DNA of 64,000 bases from UBA6168 sp964442355 (GCA_964442355.1 CAYTZS010000001.1:81024-145023), one strand, 5' to 3'. Positions 18,270-27,512 are shown, counted from the first letter of the stretch. Notes: generated by a model not told the origin, from the sequence alone. A program made the numbers and translations.

Positions 18270-19403
18270 TTAGTCCCATTTGTAGGACCGGATATGGTAC
18301 TTGCCATCGGAAGACTGACGGAAGGAGCCAATCATCATGTTGCCATTGATCAGGCCAGCGGAAGTTTGCGTGACATTGGGTGCGTTGGGGTAGTAGCCGC
18401 CGCCTTGCAAGGCAAGATAGCCATTGTTAAAGCCGAACGGTATGACGCATAAGTTTTCGTTGGTACGGGCAGCGCTCAGGAGTATGATGCCGGGAGCAGT
18501 GCTGATGGTCTGGGCGTCTATGTCCTTCAAGAGCAGGAAGTCGTTCGTGCCGGGCTTTTTGATATCGTTTTGGTCTTGAAAAAAAGTAATGGCGCCTGCG
18601 GCATTCACGTAATAACTCTTGGCATCCAGCCGATCGTTAGCATCAATGACAAAGGATGTAAAGCGGGTGCTGGAAAAACTGGCCAATGACACTTTTTTGT
18701 GCGAATTGGAGTAAGAATAAGTATCACGTAGGGTAATGGCATAGGTGTTGGCAGCAACGTCAAGGCATACAATTTTCAAATGGTTCCCTGTACCTTGCAT
18801 GAATGCCACAAACCTGTTGTCAGAAAGGCGAGCAAGGTCAAGGTGCCCGGCATTACCAGTAAAAACCAGGCTACTCTTTATGGAAATCACGCCATTCGTG
18901 TTTACGGTAAACGTGCTGATTCGGTTGCCGTCAAGTTGTCCTACCAGGGTGGCGAAGGAGTTGTTCGAGAGTTTCACGATGGCGAGGTTTGAGCTGTGAT
19001 GCATGGACACGAAGTCGTCCTTCTTCGTCAGCATGCCCGTTGTGGGGTGGATGTCGAAGGTGGTCATGTGCAGCTTGGTGCCGACATGGCGGGCCACCAC
19101 CACCCGGTAATCGGTCAGCATTGCCACTTTCACGATGCTGGCGCTGCTGAAGTCGTAGTTGTCCTTCCAGGCGATTGCTCCGGTCGTGGAAACGATGTAG
19201 GACGAGACCCGGATTTGGTTCGTATTCGGCTTAATGAGGGCAACTACTGCGATGTTGCCGGAAGCTGCTGTGGAGGAATAGGTGTAAGGGTTGCCAGTGG
19301 TGTAAAAACCTGCCGCTGCGCCAACCTGTGCGGTTGAAACGGTGGTTGCGAAACAAAGCAGTACAAGGCTCAAATATTGGACGAAAGAATTGAAAGTTTT
19401 CAT
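18270..19403 (-). CDS. Exported repeat protein, paralogue 1 (beta-propeller-like)
   Basis: A 377-residue protein with signal peptide ending VSTAQ. The mature part repeats a beta-strand unit of about 45-50 residues, such as VVALIKPNTNQIRVSSYIV, VKVAMLTDYRVVVAR and LAIVKLSNNSFATLV, consistent with a six- or seven-bladed propeller. No catalytic motif is evident. It closely resembles the next gene (about half identical by eye), and flanking sequence is duplicated too. The start is preceded by a CTGTTAAC-N15-CCATAAA site and a leader of about 70 bases. Confidence 0.72.
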   Translation of the reverse strand: MKTFNSFVQYLSLVLLCFATTVSTAQVGAAAGFYTTGNPYTYSSTAASGNIAVVALIKPNTNQIRVSSYIVSTTGAIAWKDNYDFSSASIVKVAMLTDYRVVVARHVGTKLHMTTFDIHPTTGMLTKKDDFVSMHHSSNLAIVKLSNNSFATLVGQLDGNRISTFTVNTNGVISIKSSLVFTGNAGHLDLARLSDNRFVAFMQGTGNHLKIVCLDVAANTYAITLRDTYSYSNSHKKVSLASFSSTRFTSFVIDANDRLDAKSYYVNAAGAITFFQDQNDIKKPGTNDFLLLKDIDAQTISTAPGIILLSAARTNENLCVIPFGFNNGYLALQGGGYYPNAPNVTQTSAGLINGNMMIGSFRQSSDGKYHIRSYKWD

Positions 19404-19481
19404 GATGCAAAATTTTTAAGGTTGCTAAATAATTGATTGTGAAATGGTTGTGATTTTTTTGATTCCTTGCGGTTATACTTA

Positions 19482-19511
19482 TTTATGGCGGGGCAATGCA
19501 GATGTTAACAG
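19482..19511 (-). promoter_or_regulatory. Candidate ECF sigma promoter, paralogue 1
   Basis: CTGTTAAC (19511-19504), 15 bases, CCATAAA (19488-19482) on the minus strand. The bases after the -10 element (GTATAACC, then GCAAG) are shared with the site of paralogue 2. Confidence 0.75.
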
Positions 19512-19583
19512 GGTGGGAGAAGTTTTTTTTCATAGGGCGCTGCCCAATGTTGGGATACTGCGCCTCTTTGGGACTTGGCCACA

Positions 19584-19621
19584 AACAAAAAGAGCGGCGC
19601 TGTGGGCGTCGCTCTTTTTTG
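19584..19621 (-). terminator. Terminator after the second secreted paralogue
   Basis: AAAGAGCGGCG and the imperfect partner GCGTCGCTCTTT form a stem. On the minus strand it is followed by TTTTTGTTTG. It lies about 20 bp past the stop at 19643. Confidence 0.72.
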
Positions 19622-19642
19622 CTTTCAATTGGTTGGCCGTGG

Positions 19643-20776
19643 TTAGTTCCACTTGTAGCTGCGGACATGGTACTTGCCATCCTCTACGTGGCGGAAAGCG
19701 CCAATCATCATGTTGCCATTGATAAGGCCAGCGGAAGTTTGCGTGACGTTGGGTGCGTTGGGGAAGTAGCCACCGCTTTGAGCGCTCAATGTCCCCCAAC
19801 CGATGGAGAAAGGAATCACGCAAAGGTTGTCGCTAGTACGTGCGCCGCTCAGTAGTATTTTACCTGGTATAATGCTGATGGTTTGTGCAGCAATGTCCTT
19901 CATCTGAAGCACATCGTTTGTGCCAGGCTTCTTGATGTCGCTCAGTTGCGGGCCGATAGAAATCGTTCCAGCCTCATTCACATTGACATAGAGGGCATCC
20001 AGTTTGTCATTGGCATCGATGGCGAAGGCAGCAAATCGGGTGTTCGTATAATTTGCCAGCGAAATCCGCTTGACACCATTGTTCCAAGTGTAAGTGCTTT
20101 TCTGCGTGATGGCAAAAGTGGCGTAGTGGACATCAAAGCATATTAGCTTCACTTGGGTTGCAGTGGACTTTAGCGCCACCACCACCCTTGTGTCTGATAG
20201 GCGAACGAGGTCGATTACCTCAGAAAAACCATTGAACGTCAAGTAGCTTTTCATGGTTATGACACCATTTGCATCCACTGCGAAGGTGCGGAGTTGGTTG
20301 CCGTCCGAGTGCCTCACTAAGGTAGCGAAGGAATTGTTCGATAGTTTCACGATGGCGAGGTTATCGCTGTTGAGGGTCATGGCTTCGTAGTCGTTCTTCT
20401 TCGTCAGCACGCCAGTCGTGGCGTTGATGTCGAAGGTGGTCAGGCGCAGCTTGGCACCCGCACGGGCCACTACCACCCGGTTGTCGGTGAGCATAGCCAC
20501 TTTCACGATGCTGGCGCTGCTGAAATCATAGAAGTTCTTCAAAGTCACTGCGCCAGTTGAGGAAACGAAGAAGGACGAAACCCGGATTTGGTTGGTTGTC
20601 GGCTTTATAAAAGCAACTACTGCTTTATTGCCAGAACCTGCCGTGGAGGAGTATGTGAATGGAACGTTGGTGGTATGAAAACCTGCGGTGGCGTTCACTT
20701 GTGCGGTTGAAACAGTGGTTGCGAAGCAAAAGAAAACAAGGCTCAAAAAGCTGGCGAAAGAAGTGAAAGATTTCAT
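19643..20776 (-). CDS. Exported repeat protein, paralogue 2 (beta-propeller-like)
   Basis: The same length (377) and layout as the gene at 18270-19403: signal peptide ending VSTAQ, then repeated units such as VVAFIKPTTNQIRVSSFFV, VKVAMLTDNRVVVAR and LAIVKLSNNSFATLV, ending GKYHVRSYKWN. Conserved blocks suggest a recent tandem duplication with divergence in loops. The shared promoter core and similar terminators show that the whole transcription unit was copied. Function unknown. Confidence 0.72.
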   Translation of the reverse strand: MKSFTSFASFLSLVFFCFATTVSTAQVNATAGFHTTNVPFTYSSTAGSGNKAVVAFIKPTTNQIRVSSFFVSSTGAVTLKNFYDFSSASIVKVAMLTDNRVVVARAGAKLRLTTFDINATTGVLTKKNDYEAMTLNSDNLAIVKLSNNSFATLVRHSDGNQLRTFAVDANGVITMKSYLTFNGFSEVIDLVRLSDTRVVVALKSTATQVKLICFDVHYATFAITQKSTYTWNNGVKRISLANYTNTRFAAFAIDANDKLDALYVNVNEAGTISIGPQLSDIKKPGTNDVLQMKDIAAQTISIIPGKILLSGARTSDNLCVIPFSIGWGTLSAQSGGYFPNAPNVTQTSAGLINGNMMIGAFRHVEDGKYHVRSYKWN

Positions 20777-20844
20777 GATTTTAGAATTTAAAAGGTTGAT
20801 GATGAATTGGTTGTGATTGATTTGGTTGCTTGTGGTTATACTTA

Positions 20845-20874
20845 TTTATGGGGGGCCGAAACGGATGTTAACAG
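20845..20874 (-). promoter_or_regulatory. Candidate ECF sigma promoter, paralogue 2
   Basis: CTGTTAAC (20874-20867), 15 bases, CCATAAA (20851-20845) on the minus strand, about 70 bp before the ATG at 20776. Confidence 0.75.
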
Positions 20875-20892
20875 CCCCGTGAAAGTTTTTTT

Positions 20893-21615
20893 TTAATTCC
20901 CCGCACCCTCCCACTGGCTATCGAACCTAGTATCCAGCGTCGGCAGGTCGGGACGGGTCGGCAGGTCAATTTTCGTGCGGCGGTTGGGGTCGCTGTTCTG
21001 CCAGCCGTTGTCCAGTTCGTCCCAGGCATGGAAGCGGCAAGCTTCGTACAGGTTCTGCTCCAAGTAGTCGGCAGTAAACTGGCGCTCCCGCATCCGCATG
21101 TCCACGAGGTAGTTCGTCAGCTCCGAGGTCAGGCTTACGAGTTGGATGACCAGCAGCAGCACGGGCACCCCGTCCACTTGGTCGGCGGTCACATCGGCCA
21201 GCGGCTGCATAAAATTTTGAGTCTGGAAGTCGTTCAGGTTGCGGAGGTCAAGCTCCAGGCCCTTGGCGTAGGAGTCGGGCAGCTTGGCGATGAACTTCAT
21301 CTTCTTCGGGTCGAGGAAGTCCGTCACGATGCCCCGGAGGATGGCGTTGGCACGGGCCACACTTTTTTCATAGCCCTCCATCACCAGCCGCACATCGGCG
21401 GGGTCAACGGGGTGCTCACCGCCGTTGTTCACCGTCGCCTTGAAGCTGCGGGCGGCCGTCTCCATCTGCGTCCGCAGGTCGAGGTACTGCTGCATGAAGG
21501 GCGTGTTCTTGAAGCCGTCGAGGGCGGCGTCCACCTTGCGGGACTGTTGGCCAAAGGCCAGTTGCGCAGCAAACAAAAGAGTGGCTGCCAATGCGGTGCA
21601 AAGGAAGTTTTTCAT
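20893..21615 (-). CDS. Exported protein of unknown function
   Basis: A 240-residue protein with signal peptide MKNFLCTALAATLLFAAQLAFGQ. The mature part is mostly helical, with heptad-like stretches (LDLRTQMETAARSFKATV) and one hydrophobic helix (VPVLLLVIQLVSLTSEL) that could be amphipathic. No family recognised. The ATG at 21615 starts the signal peptide. The CTGTTAAC-N15-CCATAAA site upstream places it in the same candidate regulon as the neighbouring peptidases. Confidence 0.62.
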   Translation of the reverse strand: MKNFLCTALAATLLFAAQLAFGQQSRKVDAALDGFKNTPFMQQYLDLRTQMETAARSFKATVNNGGEHPVDPADVRLVMEGYEKSVARANAILRGIVTDFLDPKKMKFIAKLPDSYAKGLELDLRNLNDFQTQNFMQPLADVTADQVDGVPVLLLVIQLVSLTSELTNYLVDMRMRERQFTADYLEQNLYEACRFHAWDELDNGWQNSDPNRRTKIDLPTRPDLPTLDTRFDSQWEGAGN

Positions 21616-21753
21616 ATCTCCGAAATTTTTTGAGCCTTGGAAAAACCTGGCAGCCAAGGGGCCGCCAGGCGGTTTTTTTCGCAATACCAGCGAGGGGATT
21701 TTCCGTCCGTCGTTGGTGTTGCGGAAGCGTAACCAACTTGTGGGTTACATCCG

Positions 21754-21783
21754 TTTATGGTGGGGAGGGAAGGATGTTAACAG
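21754..21783 (-). promoter_or_regulatory. Candidate ECF sigma promoter, unknown exported protein
   Basis: CTGTTAAC (21783-21776), 15 bases, CCATAAA (21760-21754) on the minus strand. It lies about 140 bp before the ATG at 21615. Confidence 0.7.
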
Positions 21784-21829
21784 GGGGAGGGGAGATTTTT
21801 GAAAAAAACTCGTGGCGGGTAGCCCCTGC

Positions 21830-24256
21830 TCAATCTTTCACTTTGTCGGGGAAGTATTTTTTCGTCAATTCCTTCCACTTGGGATGGTCGTGCAGACTGG
21901 TCAAGTCGGCATCTTTCACGAGCCAGTCATAGTCGTTGAACCCCAATTTAAAAGCCTCCTCCAACGGCACCATTGCTTCATCGGGCTTATGAATAATGGA
22001 CAGGAGACAAGCATAAGTATAGTAGGTAATTGTTGATGGGTCAATTTGAATACCTTTAAGCGCATATTGCTCCGCCTCTACTGGCCTGTTCATCTTTGCC
22101 AATATGGTGCCCATGAGTACATAGCTGTCACCCATCCTTGGCTCAACCTCAATACTCTTTTGGCAATAGGCCAATGCTTCCTCGAAGCGGTTGGTTTGCA
22201 TATAGATTAAGGCCAAGTTAAAATGGGGGTTTATGTTTGTTGAATCAGCTTCAATGGCCTTTAAATAATACACTTCTGCATCCATTAACCGGTTCATTTG
22301 GGTATATAAATTCCCCAACTCGTTGTATGCCATCACCCTGTCCGCTTCATTGGGGGACAACCGGATTTCCTTCTTGAACGATAGCTCGGATTCCTCATAC
22401 TTCCCTGTAATCCAATATACTTTTCCGAGGCGGTTTAATGTGCCACCATATGCAGAATCCATTTGTACGGCCCTTATGAGTACATCCTCCGCTTCCTTGT
22501 ACTGCCCCAACTTGAGGTAGGTGTCCCCTAAATATTGTAGTGCCCGGTTAAAACAAATATTCTCACTTGTAGCATGCATGGTTTTCTGATACCATATTAA
22601 TGCTTTTTGATTGTCATGCCTGCCTGCATACAAGTTCCCCTTTGAAAAACGCACTAATGCAGAAGATGAGTCCAATTTTTCAGCTTCGTCCAAAAGGCGC
22701 TCCGCCTTATCCTGATAGCCCAAAGCACGCTCGTAATAAATAGCCAACCAAATTCGTGGCACAACCCAATTTGGTACGAGTTCCATCGCCTTCTGCGCAA
22801 AATATTCTGCCGAATCCACTTCCGTTTTGGAGCAGGTGTGTATTAATTCCACGTAGGCATGTGGCATATCTGCCTGCCATTGCAGGGCTTTATGCATAAA
22901 TTCCCGCTTGTCTTGCGGCCTTTTCTGAAGTTTCCCTTCAAAAAAGTATTTGCGGGCCATCAAGGCCGGATATATATAATGGGTTTCACCCAAAAGGCTC
23001 GCTGCCCTCCCCAGCCAAATAGTATAGTCCTTGTAAATGTTTGCTGACCGCTTGCCAGACAGCACCTCTTCCGTCAAGCCCGTCTTCAGCATCGTGTTCA
23101 GTTCCTGCTGCGCCCCGTCCTGCAAGGCCGCCGCATAGTTCCGCTTCATCGAACTATGAAGTGGCGCAAGACCCTGCACTTTCGTAAGCTCGGCGTAAAG
23201 CGACTCGGCACAATTGTCCACAGGCTCGAAAAACCGATTTTCCTGCAATGCCCGCTTGAACGCAAAGTATTTCCTGACGATGCCAGAATCGAGCTTCGAC
23301 AGCACGTCATCCTCCAAGCCCTTATTGTTGCTGGCCCCAAATGTTGCCAATCCAGTCTCTTTTTTTTGCTTCAGTTCGGCCAACAGCGCATCGTTCACCA
23401 ATGCCAACCGCTCGGTCTTGTTGCCCAGCAGGATGGGCACTTGGCTCTGTGGAGCAGCCTCAGCGGTCACGTACTCCTCCAAGTAGCGGTCGAGTTCCCC
23501 TACCGTCACGGCTCGGTCGGCGTTCTGGTCGGCGAAGCCGAAAAGCCCCTCCACCAAGTGGTAGCTGAACACCCCCCTGCCGCCGCCCCACTGCACGCCC
23601 TCCACGCTGAACTCGTCGGGCTGGCACGACAGAATCTTGATTTCGCTGGCATACTGCCGGGCAAGGCTCGCCCCCGTTATCTGCGCCCCGCCGATTTGGC
23701 TGCCCGCCAGCTTGCCCGCATGGCAGACGTCCGTCACCACCAACACCTTGGCCTTCTGCTGCACGGACAGCGTGGTGATGATTTCTTGAAAATAGGCCAG
23801 ACCAAAAGTGCCGCCGCCCATATAGACCTTCGCCGGGCTGTCCCAGCATAGCAGGAAGCCAGGCTGCGAAATCGTCTTGCGCTCCACGTCGCCGTGGCCT
23901 GAAAAATAGATGATGGTCTGGTCGCCTTCCTTCGCCTGTTCCAGTAGCCAATCCAATGCGGCGGCCACCTTGCCTGCGGTAGCTTCCTTGTTGATTAAAA
24001 CCCTCAAATGGTCTATGTCGAGGCTGCCACCAGCAGGTGATTTCAGCCACTCCGCAAACGCCTCGGCATCCCTGTCCGCAAAGTTCAGGTCAGGGATGCC
24101 AGCGTCCTGATAGTCCGAAATGCCGATGACCACTGCGTAGGTGGTGCCACTGGACGACGTGTTTTTCTTGGAAGAAGGGGTCAGGCCTTTTTCGTTTTGT
24201 GAAAAAAGACTGAGGGCAAGTATGCAGGCAAAAATGGTGGTGCAAAGGGTCTTCAT
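21830..24256 (-). CDS. Caspase-like (C14) peptidase with C-terminal TPR array, exported
   Basis: An 808-residue protein with signal peptide MKTLCTTIFACILALSLFSQ. Residues 38-300 are a caspase p20-type domain (TYAVVIGISDYQ) with catalytic H121 in YFSGHGD and C178 in VVTDVCHAG. From about residue 500 to the end runs a long TPR array, for example AYNELGNLYTQMNRLMDAEVYYLKAIE and FNLALIYMQTNRFEEALAYCQ. Caspase-TPR proteins cleave partners recognised by the repeats. The gene starts 7 bp after the stop of the metallopeptidase gene and is the last in the operon sigma, anti-sigma, metallopeptidase, caspase. An upstream in-frame start would overlap the metallopeptidase and is rejected. Confidence 0.86.
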   Translation of the reverse strand: MKTLCTTIFACILALSLFSQNEKGLTPSSKKNTSSSGTTYAVVIGISDYQDAGIPDLNFADRDAEAFAEWLKSPAGGSLDIDHLRVLINKEATAGKVAAALDWLLEQAKEGDQTIIYFSGHGDVERKTISQPGFLLCWDSPAKVYMGGGTFGLAYFQEIITTLSVQQKAKVLVVTDVCHAGKLAGSQIGGAQITGASLARQYASEIKILSCQPDEFSVEGVQWGGGRGVFSYHLVEGLFGFADQNADRAVTVGELDRYLEEYVTAEAAPQSQVPILLGNKTERLALVNDALLAELKQKKETGLATFGASNNKGLEDDVLSKLDSGIVRKYFAFKRALQENRFFEPVDNCAESLYAELTKVQGLAPLHSSMKRNYAAALQDGAQQELNTMLKTGLTEEVLSGKRSANIYKDYTIWLGRAASLLGETHYIYPALMARKYFFEGKLQKRPQDKREFMHKALQWQADMPHAYVELIHTCSKTEVDSAEYFAQKAMELVPNWVVPRIWLAIYYERALGYQDKAERLLDEAEKLDSSSALVRFSKGNLYAGRHDNQKALIWYQKTMHATSENICFNRALQYLGDTYLKLGQYKEAEDVLIRAVQMDSAYGGTLNRLGKVYWITGKYEESELSFKKEIRLSPNEADRVMAYNELGNLYTQMNRLMDAEVYYLKAIEADSTNINPHFNLALIYMQTNRFEEALAYCQKSIEVEPRMGDSYVLMGTILAKMNRPVEAEQYALKGIQIDPSTITYYTYACLLSIIHKPDEAMVPLEEAFKLGFNDYDWLVKDADLTSLHDHPKWKELTKKYFPDKVKD

Positions 24257-24263
24257 GGTCAAG

Positions 24264-25982
24264 TTAGTTTGCATCAAAGGTATAGAACCGTCCCCACGTC
24301 GCCAGTTTGTTTTTATGGTCAAAAAGGAACGCAGCATGTTCCTCCCCGCAAACCAGAAAGAACCCCGTAGCCGACTGCACCACCTGCGGGCGCTTCCCAA
24401 CCAAGCTGGGGGCTGATGCTCTCTGCTTCGCAACCACCCGCTGGAAGTTCAGCACCGGCTGCCCCGACTGGCAGAACTGTACCACCGTCGAGGTCGGCAG
24501 TTTTTTCATAAAAAAAGCCAAGCCAGTGCCGCCGGGCAAGGCCGTAAGCCTCTCCGGGCCAATGCGGTGAATGCTCACACCGTCCACTTTTTGCAGCTCG
24601 AACGGCTTGATGCAATCGAAGGCAATAGCAGCGGAGGGCTTTTGTGGCAGGTCGTCTTGCAGTGCTTTCAGGTTGTAGGCTGCCATGTGCGCAAGTGCAG
24701 GCTCGCTTTTTTGCTCCGCAATGGCTTGAAAAATTCGCCCGGCCTGCGCCTTTTCCGCTGCATCGCCCGTTTGCGCCAGTGCAATGCCAAGCGCCAACCT
24801 CGCCCGGTTTTTCTCCGAAAGAGAAATGCGCTTGCTTTCATTGATGCGATGGTCTTTCCAGTGCTTCACAGCCTCGCTGCTTTTACCCTGCAAGGCCAGC
24901 ACACAGAGCAGGTTCACGTCCACGGGGAAGTAGCTGGGGTCGAGCCACCCTGCCGTTTTCAGCGCCTTTTCGGCCTCGGCCAGCAGTCGCTTCCGCAATG
25001 CCCGCTCGCTGTCCGTTAGCTCCGATTCGCCGCCCCTCGCACGGGGCCGGGTCAGGCGGCTGTCCGTGTCCAGTTCCAGCGGGTATTGGTAGGCGTCGGG
25101 GCTTTTTGCGGAGCAAAACATAGCGTGCAGCGCATGGCTAGCACCGAGGTTGTTGTAAACCTCCCGCCCCGGGTAGTACCGCAAAATGTACTGGTAGCTC
25201 GCCGCCGCCAACTCGTACTGGCCAAGGGCGGTGAGGTAGTTGGCCGTCTCGTAAAGTTGCGTTAGCGTATCCACCGTTGCCAGCACCTCGGCGCTTGTCC
25301 GCTGCCGCTCCGGTAGGCTGGGGTAGCCTTCCAGTTTGCTTTTTAGTTGGTAGCTTTCGTACAGCTTTGCGATTACCTTAGGCAAAATGGCCGTCGTGCG
25401 GTAGCCAGCCAGATAGGCGTTGAAAATGCCCTGCACGTCGGCAAGGCGCTCCTGTTCGGCATCGCCGTGCTTGCCCCGGTCGAAGGCGAGGTAGGAAAAC
25501 TCGGCCTTGTGGCCGTGGTGCTTGCTGTGGAAAAAATGCGCCAGTTCATGCCCGATGATGAAGGCCAGGGCGCTCACCGAGTCCCGCCCAAAGCTGCGGC
25601 AGACCTCTATCGAGCGCCCGTCCAGCACGATGGTCTGCGCCGATTCCCGGTAACGTGGGCCTTGGTTGTCGTCGGTGAAAAGCAGCTTTGGGCAAGGGCG
25701 CTGGCGGTCGCCGTAGGTGAGGTAGAGGTTTTTTAGCACTTGCTCCGCAATGGTGGGGATGTTTTGCGAAACTGGGTTAATTGACTGTGAATCTGTGCTT
25801 TGCGAGGAAAATTGCACCGTGTCGGCAGGGTTGTTTGGCGGTTTTTCGGACGATGACAACATCCCCACTTCCGCCGCTGCTTTGGGCTGACTGGCGCTGC
25901 TTACTGCCCCATTGCGAAGCAGGAGAAACCCGCCGCCGAGGACGAACAACGCAAGGAGTGGTATGAGGATGTGGCGTTTCAT
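24264..25982 (-). CDS. Membrane-anchored gluzincin (M48-like) metallopeptidase with TPR-like region
   Basis: A 572-residue protein with an N-terminal signal/anchor (residues 5-22). The zinc site is H145-E146-L-A-H149 (HELAHFFH) and a third ligand probably E178 in EQERLADVQG, the ExxAD pattern of M48-type gluzincins. After it come TPR-like helices (LTALGQYELAAASYQYILRY) and a C-terminal segment without known motif. Active site and repeats would face the periplasm. Unlike HtpX or Oma1 it has only one membrane segment. It stands in the sigma/anti-sigma operon next to a caspase-like gene, so a role in processing envelope substrates, possibly the anti-sigma protein, is inferred. Confidence 0.78.
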   Translation of the reverse strand: MKRHILIPLLALFVLGGGFLLLRNGAVSSASQPKAAAEVGMLSSSEKPPNNPADTVQFSSQSTDSQSINPVSQNIPTIAEQVLKNLYLTYGDRQRPCPKLLFTDDNQGPRYRESAQTIVLDGRSIEVCRSFGRDSVSALAFIIGHELAHFFHSKHHGHKAEFSYLAFDRGKHGDAEQERLADVQGIFNAYLAGYRTTAILPKVIAKLYESYQLKSKLEGYPSLPERQRTSAEVLATVDTLTQLYETANYLTALGQYELAAASYQYILRYYPGREVYNNLGASHALHAMFCSAKSPDAYQYPLELDTDSRLTRPRARGGESELTDSERALRKRLLAEAEKALKTAGWLDPSYFPVDVNLLCVLALQGKSSEAVKHWKDHRINESKRISLSEKNRARLALGIALAQTGDAAEKAQAGRIFQAIAEQKSEPALAHMAAYNLKALQDDLPQKPSAAIAFDCIKPFELQKVDGVSIHRIGPERLTALPGGTGLAFFMKKLPTSTVVQFCQSGQPVLNFQRVVAKQRASAPSLVGKRPQVVQSATGFFLVCGEEHAAFLFDHKNKLATWGRFYTFDAN

Positions 25983-26052
25983 GATATTTGATGCGTTTGC
26001 CCTTGGCAGCCCCTTTAGGGGTCAGGGGCTATACACGGCGGCGAAGCCGCCT

Positions 26053-26925
26053 CTAATTCCCCAGTTTCCCCAGCACCTCCTTCGCCCTAACCGACCACCC
26101 CCCATCCCCATCATTCAGCCCTTCCAATTTGCGGAGCAGCACGAGGGTCGAATCCTGTGCCGCCTGACCGGGCAGCTGTGACGAAGCCAGCGCCAGATAC
26201 CACGTCATTTCATACTGAAAATCAGCAGGTTGCGTGGCTTGGCTGGGTTGGATGCCGGGCGTCAATGTTTCAGGTGTGATGGGTCGGAGCAGTACTGCCG
26301 CTTGCTCGTAGTGGCCGAGTTCGAGGTGGCTCAGTGCGAGGTAGAACTGCGAAATCGTGTCCTGCGGATAGGTTTGCAGGTGCGACGCCAATGCTTTTTC
26401 GGCTTCGCCAAACGACTTGCTTTGGTACAATTTCAGTGCGGCGGCGAGGCTCGTGCGGCGAGGGCGGTCGTCCTGACCAAGGCCAGGGGCGGAAGTGTCG
26501 TCAATGACAGTAGCCAGCTTCGTCGTCTCGGCGGCGTAATATTGCTGGATTACCTGTTCGTTAGTGCTGCCCTGTGATTCTGACCACCACCAAACGCCCG
26601 CTGCAACGAGCAGCAGCAACGAGGCGGCCACTGCAAGTACCCGGCGCAGGCCCCACTGAGCAGGCTTCATTTCTATGACTTTAGCTTCCGGCTTCACAAA
26701 AAAGCCCTCGTTGGCCAGTTCGGCATGTGCGGCCCCGATTTGTGCTTTCAGTGCCTCGTCGCCCGCCAGTTCCACGCCGCCGAGCATGTCTTGCACGAGG
26801 TCGAACTCCCGCCGCAGGGCGGGGTCGGTGGCCAGTTCCTGCTCGAACTTGGCCCGCTCTGCCTCCGACAGCACGTCGTTCAGGTAGGCGTCAATCCGGT
26901 CAATATGTTGAAAATCGTGCGTCAT
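26053..26925 (-). CDS. Anti-sigma factor with periplasmic TPR domain
   Basis: A 290-residue single-pass membrane protein. Residues 8-50 (IDAYLNDVLSEAERAKFEQEL) match the N-terminal anti-sigma domain of Bacteroidota, without zinc-binding cysteines. Residues 96-114 (VLAVAASLLLLVAAGVWWW) cross the membrane. The C-terminal half has TPR motifs (LKLYQSKSFGEAEKALASHL, FYLALSHLELGHYEQAAVLL) in the periplasm. The ATG overlaps the sigma stop by 4 bp, the usual coupling of sigma and anti-sigma. It would hold the ECF sigma inactive until a periplasmic signal or cleavage releases it. Confidence 0.86.
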   Translation of the reverse strand: MTHDFQHIDRIDAYLNDVLSEAERAKFEQELATDPALRREFDLVQDMLGGVELAGDEALKAQIGAAHAELANEGFFVKPEAKVIEMKPAQWGLRRVLAVAASLLLLVAAGVWWWSESQGSTNEQVIQQYYAAETTKLATVIDDTSAPGLGQDDRPRRTSLAAALKLYQSKSFGEAEKALASHLQTYPQDTISQFYLALSHLELGHYEQAAVLLRPITPETLTPGIQPSQATQPADFQYEMTWYLALASSQLPGQAAQDSTLVLLRKLEGLNDGDGGWSVRAKEVLGKLGN

Positions 26926-27512
26926 TGTTCGTCATTTTTTAGGTGTGTGAAATCGGGGTGTGCTTCCATTTTGGTCTTGAGGTAGCTCATGCAGCGGTGT
27001 TTTTGCACCCGTACGCCATCCTCGGCCAGGCCAGTGACCTCGCTGATATCCCGCATGGATTTTTTTTCGTAGTAAAAAGCCATGATGATGTCCCGGCACT
27101 TCTCCGAAAGCTGCTCCAGCAGTGTTTTCACCGTGCTGTGGCGCTGTTCGAAGAGGCGCTTGGCGTTGGTTTCCGACTCGGTGGGGTCCTCGAAATCGTG
27201 GAGCGTGTCCTTGAACTCTACGCTGTGCTTTTTGCCCCGCAGCCTGTCCCGCCAGATGTTGCGGGCCACGGCGTAGAGGTAGGTGTTCAGGGCGCAGGAG
27301 AGCGAGAAGCCCGGCTCCCGCAGCCGTTTCACCACGATGAAAAGCACCTCTTGGAACACGTCCTGTGCGTCGTCCGAGATGCCGCCGTTCCTCGTAATCA
27401 GCGCTTCCACGAGGCTGTACCCCTTTCGATACACCTGCGTGAAGGCCCGGTTGTCGCCTGCCCGCAGCGCAACAACCAGTTCGGCATCTGAGCTTTCATT
27501 TGTTAATGGCAT
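26922..27512 (-). CDS. ECF sigma-70 factor
   Basis: A 196-residue group 4 sigma factor. Region 2 spans about residues 9-90 (ELVVALRAGDNRAFTQVYRK, DAQDVFQEVLFIVVKRL, NTYLYAVARNIWRDRLR) and region 4 about 125-180, with helix-turn-helix ISEVTGLAEDGVRVQKHRCM. The ATG at 27512 gives the usual family N-terminus. It heads the operon with its anti-sigma, a metallopeptidase and a caspase-like protein. A CTGTTAAC-N15-CCATTAA match straddles the start codon, with the -10-like half in codons 2-4, so it is either fortuitous or an unusual form of autoregulation. Confidence 0.9.
   Translation of the reverse strand: MPLTNESSDAELVVALRAGDNRAFTQVYRKGYSLVEALITRNGGISDDAQDVFQEVLFIVVKRLREPGFSLSCALNTYLYAVARNIWRDRLRGKKHSVEFKDTLHDFEDPTESETNAKRLFEQRHSTVKTLLEQLSEKCRDIIMAFYYEKKSMRDISEVTGLAEDGVRVQKHRCMSYLKTKMEAHPDFTHLKNDEQ

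Noticed and set aside
26000..26052. GC-rich stem between the anti-sigma and metallopeptidase genes, as a terminator
   Set aside because: AGCCCC/GGGGCT words could pair, but no T-run follows on the minus strand and the gap is only 70 bp, so read-through in one operon is more likely.
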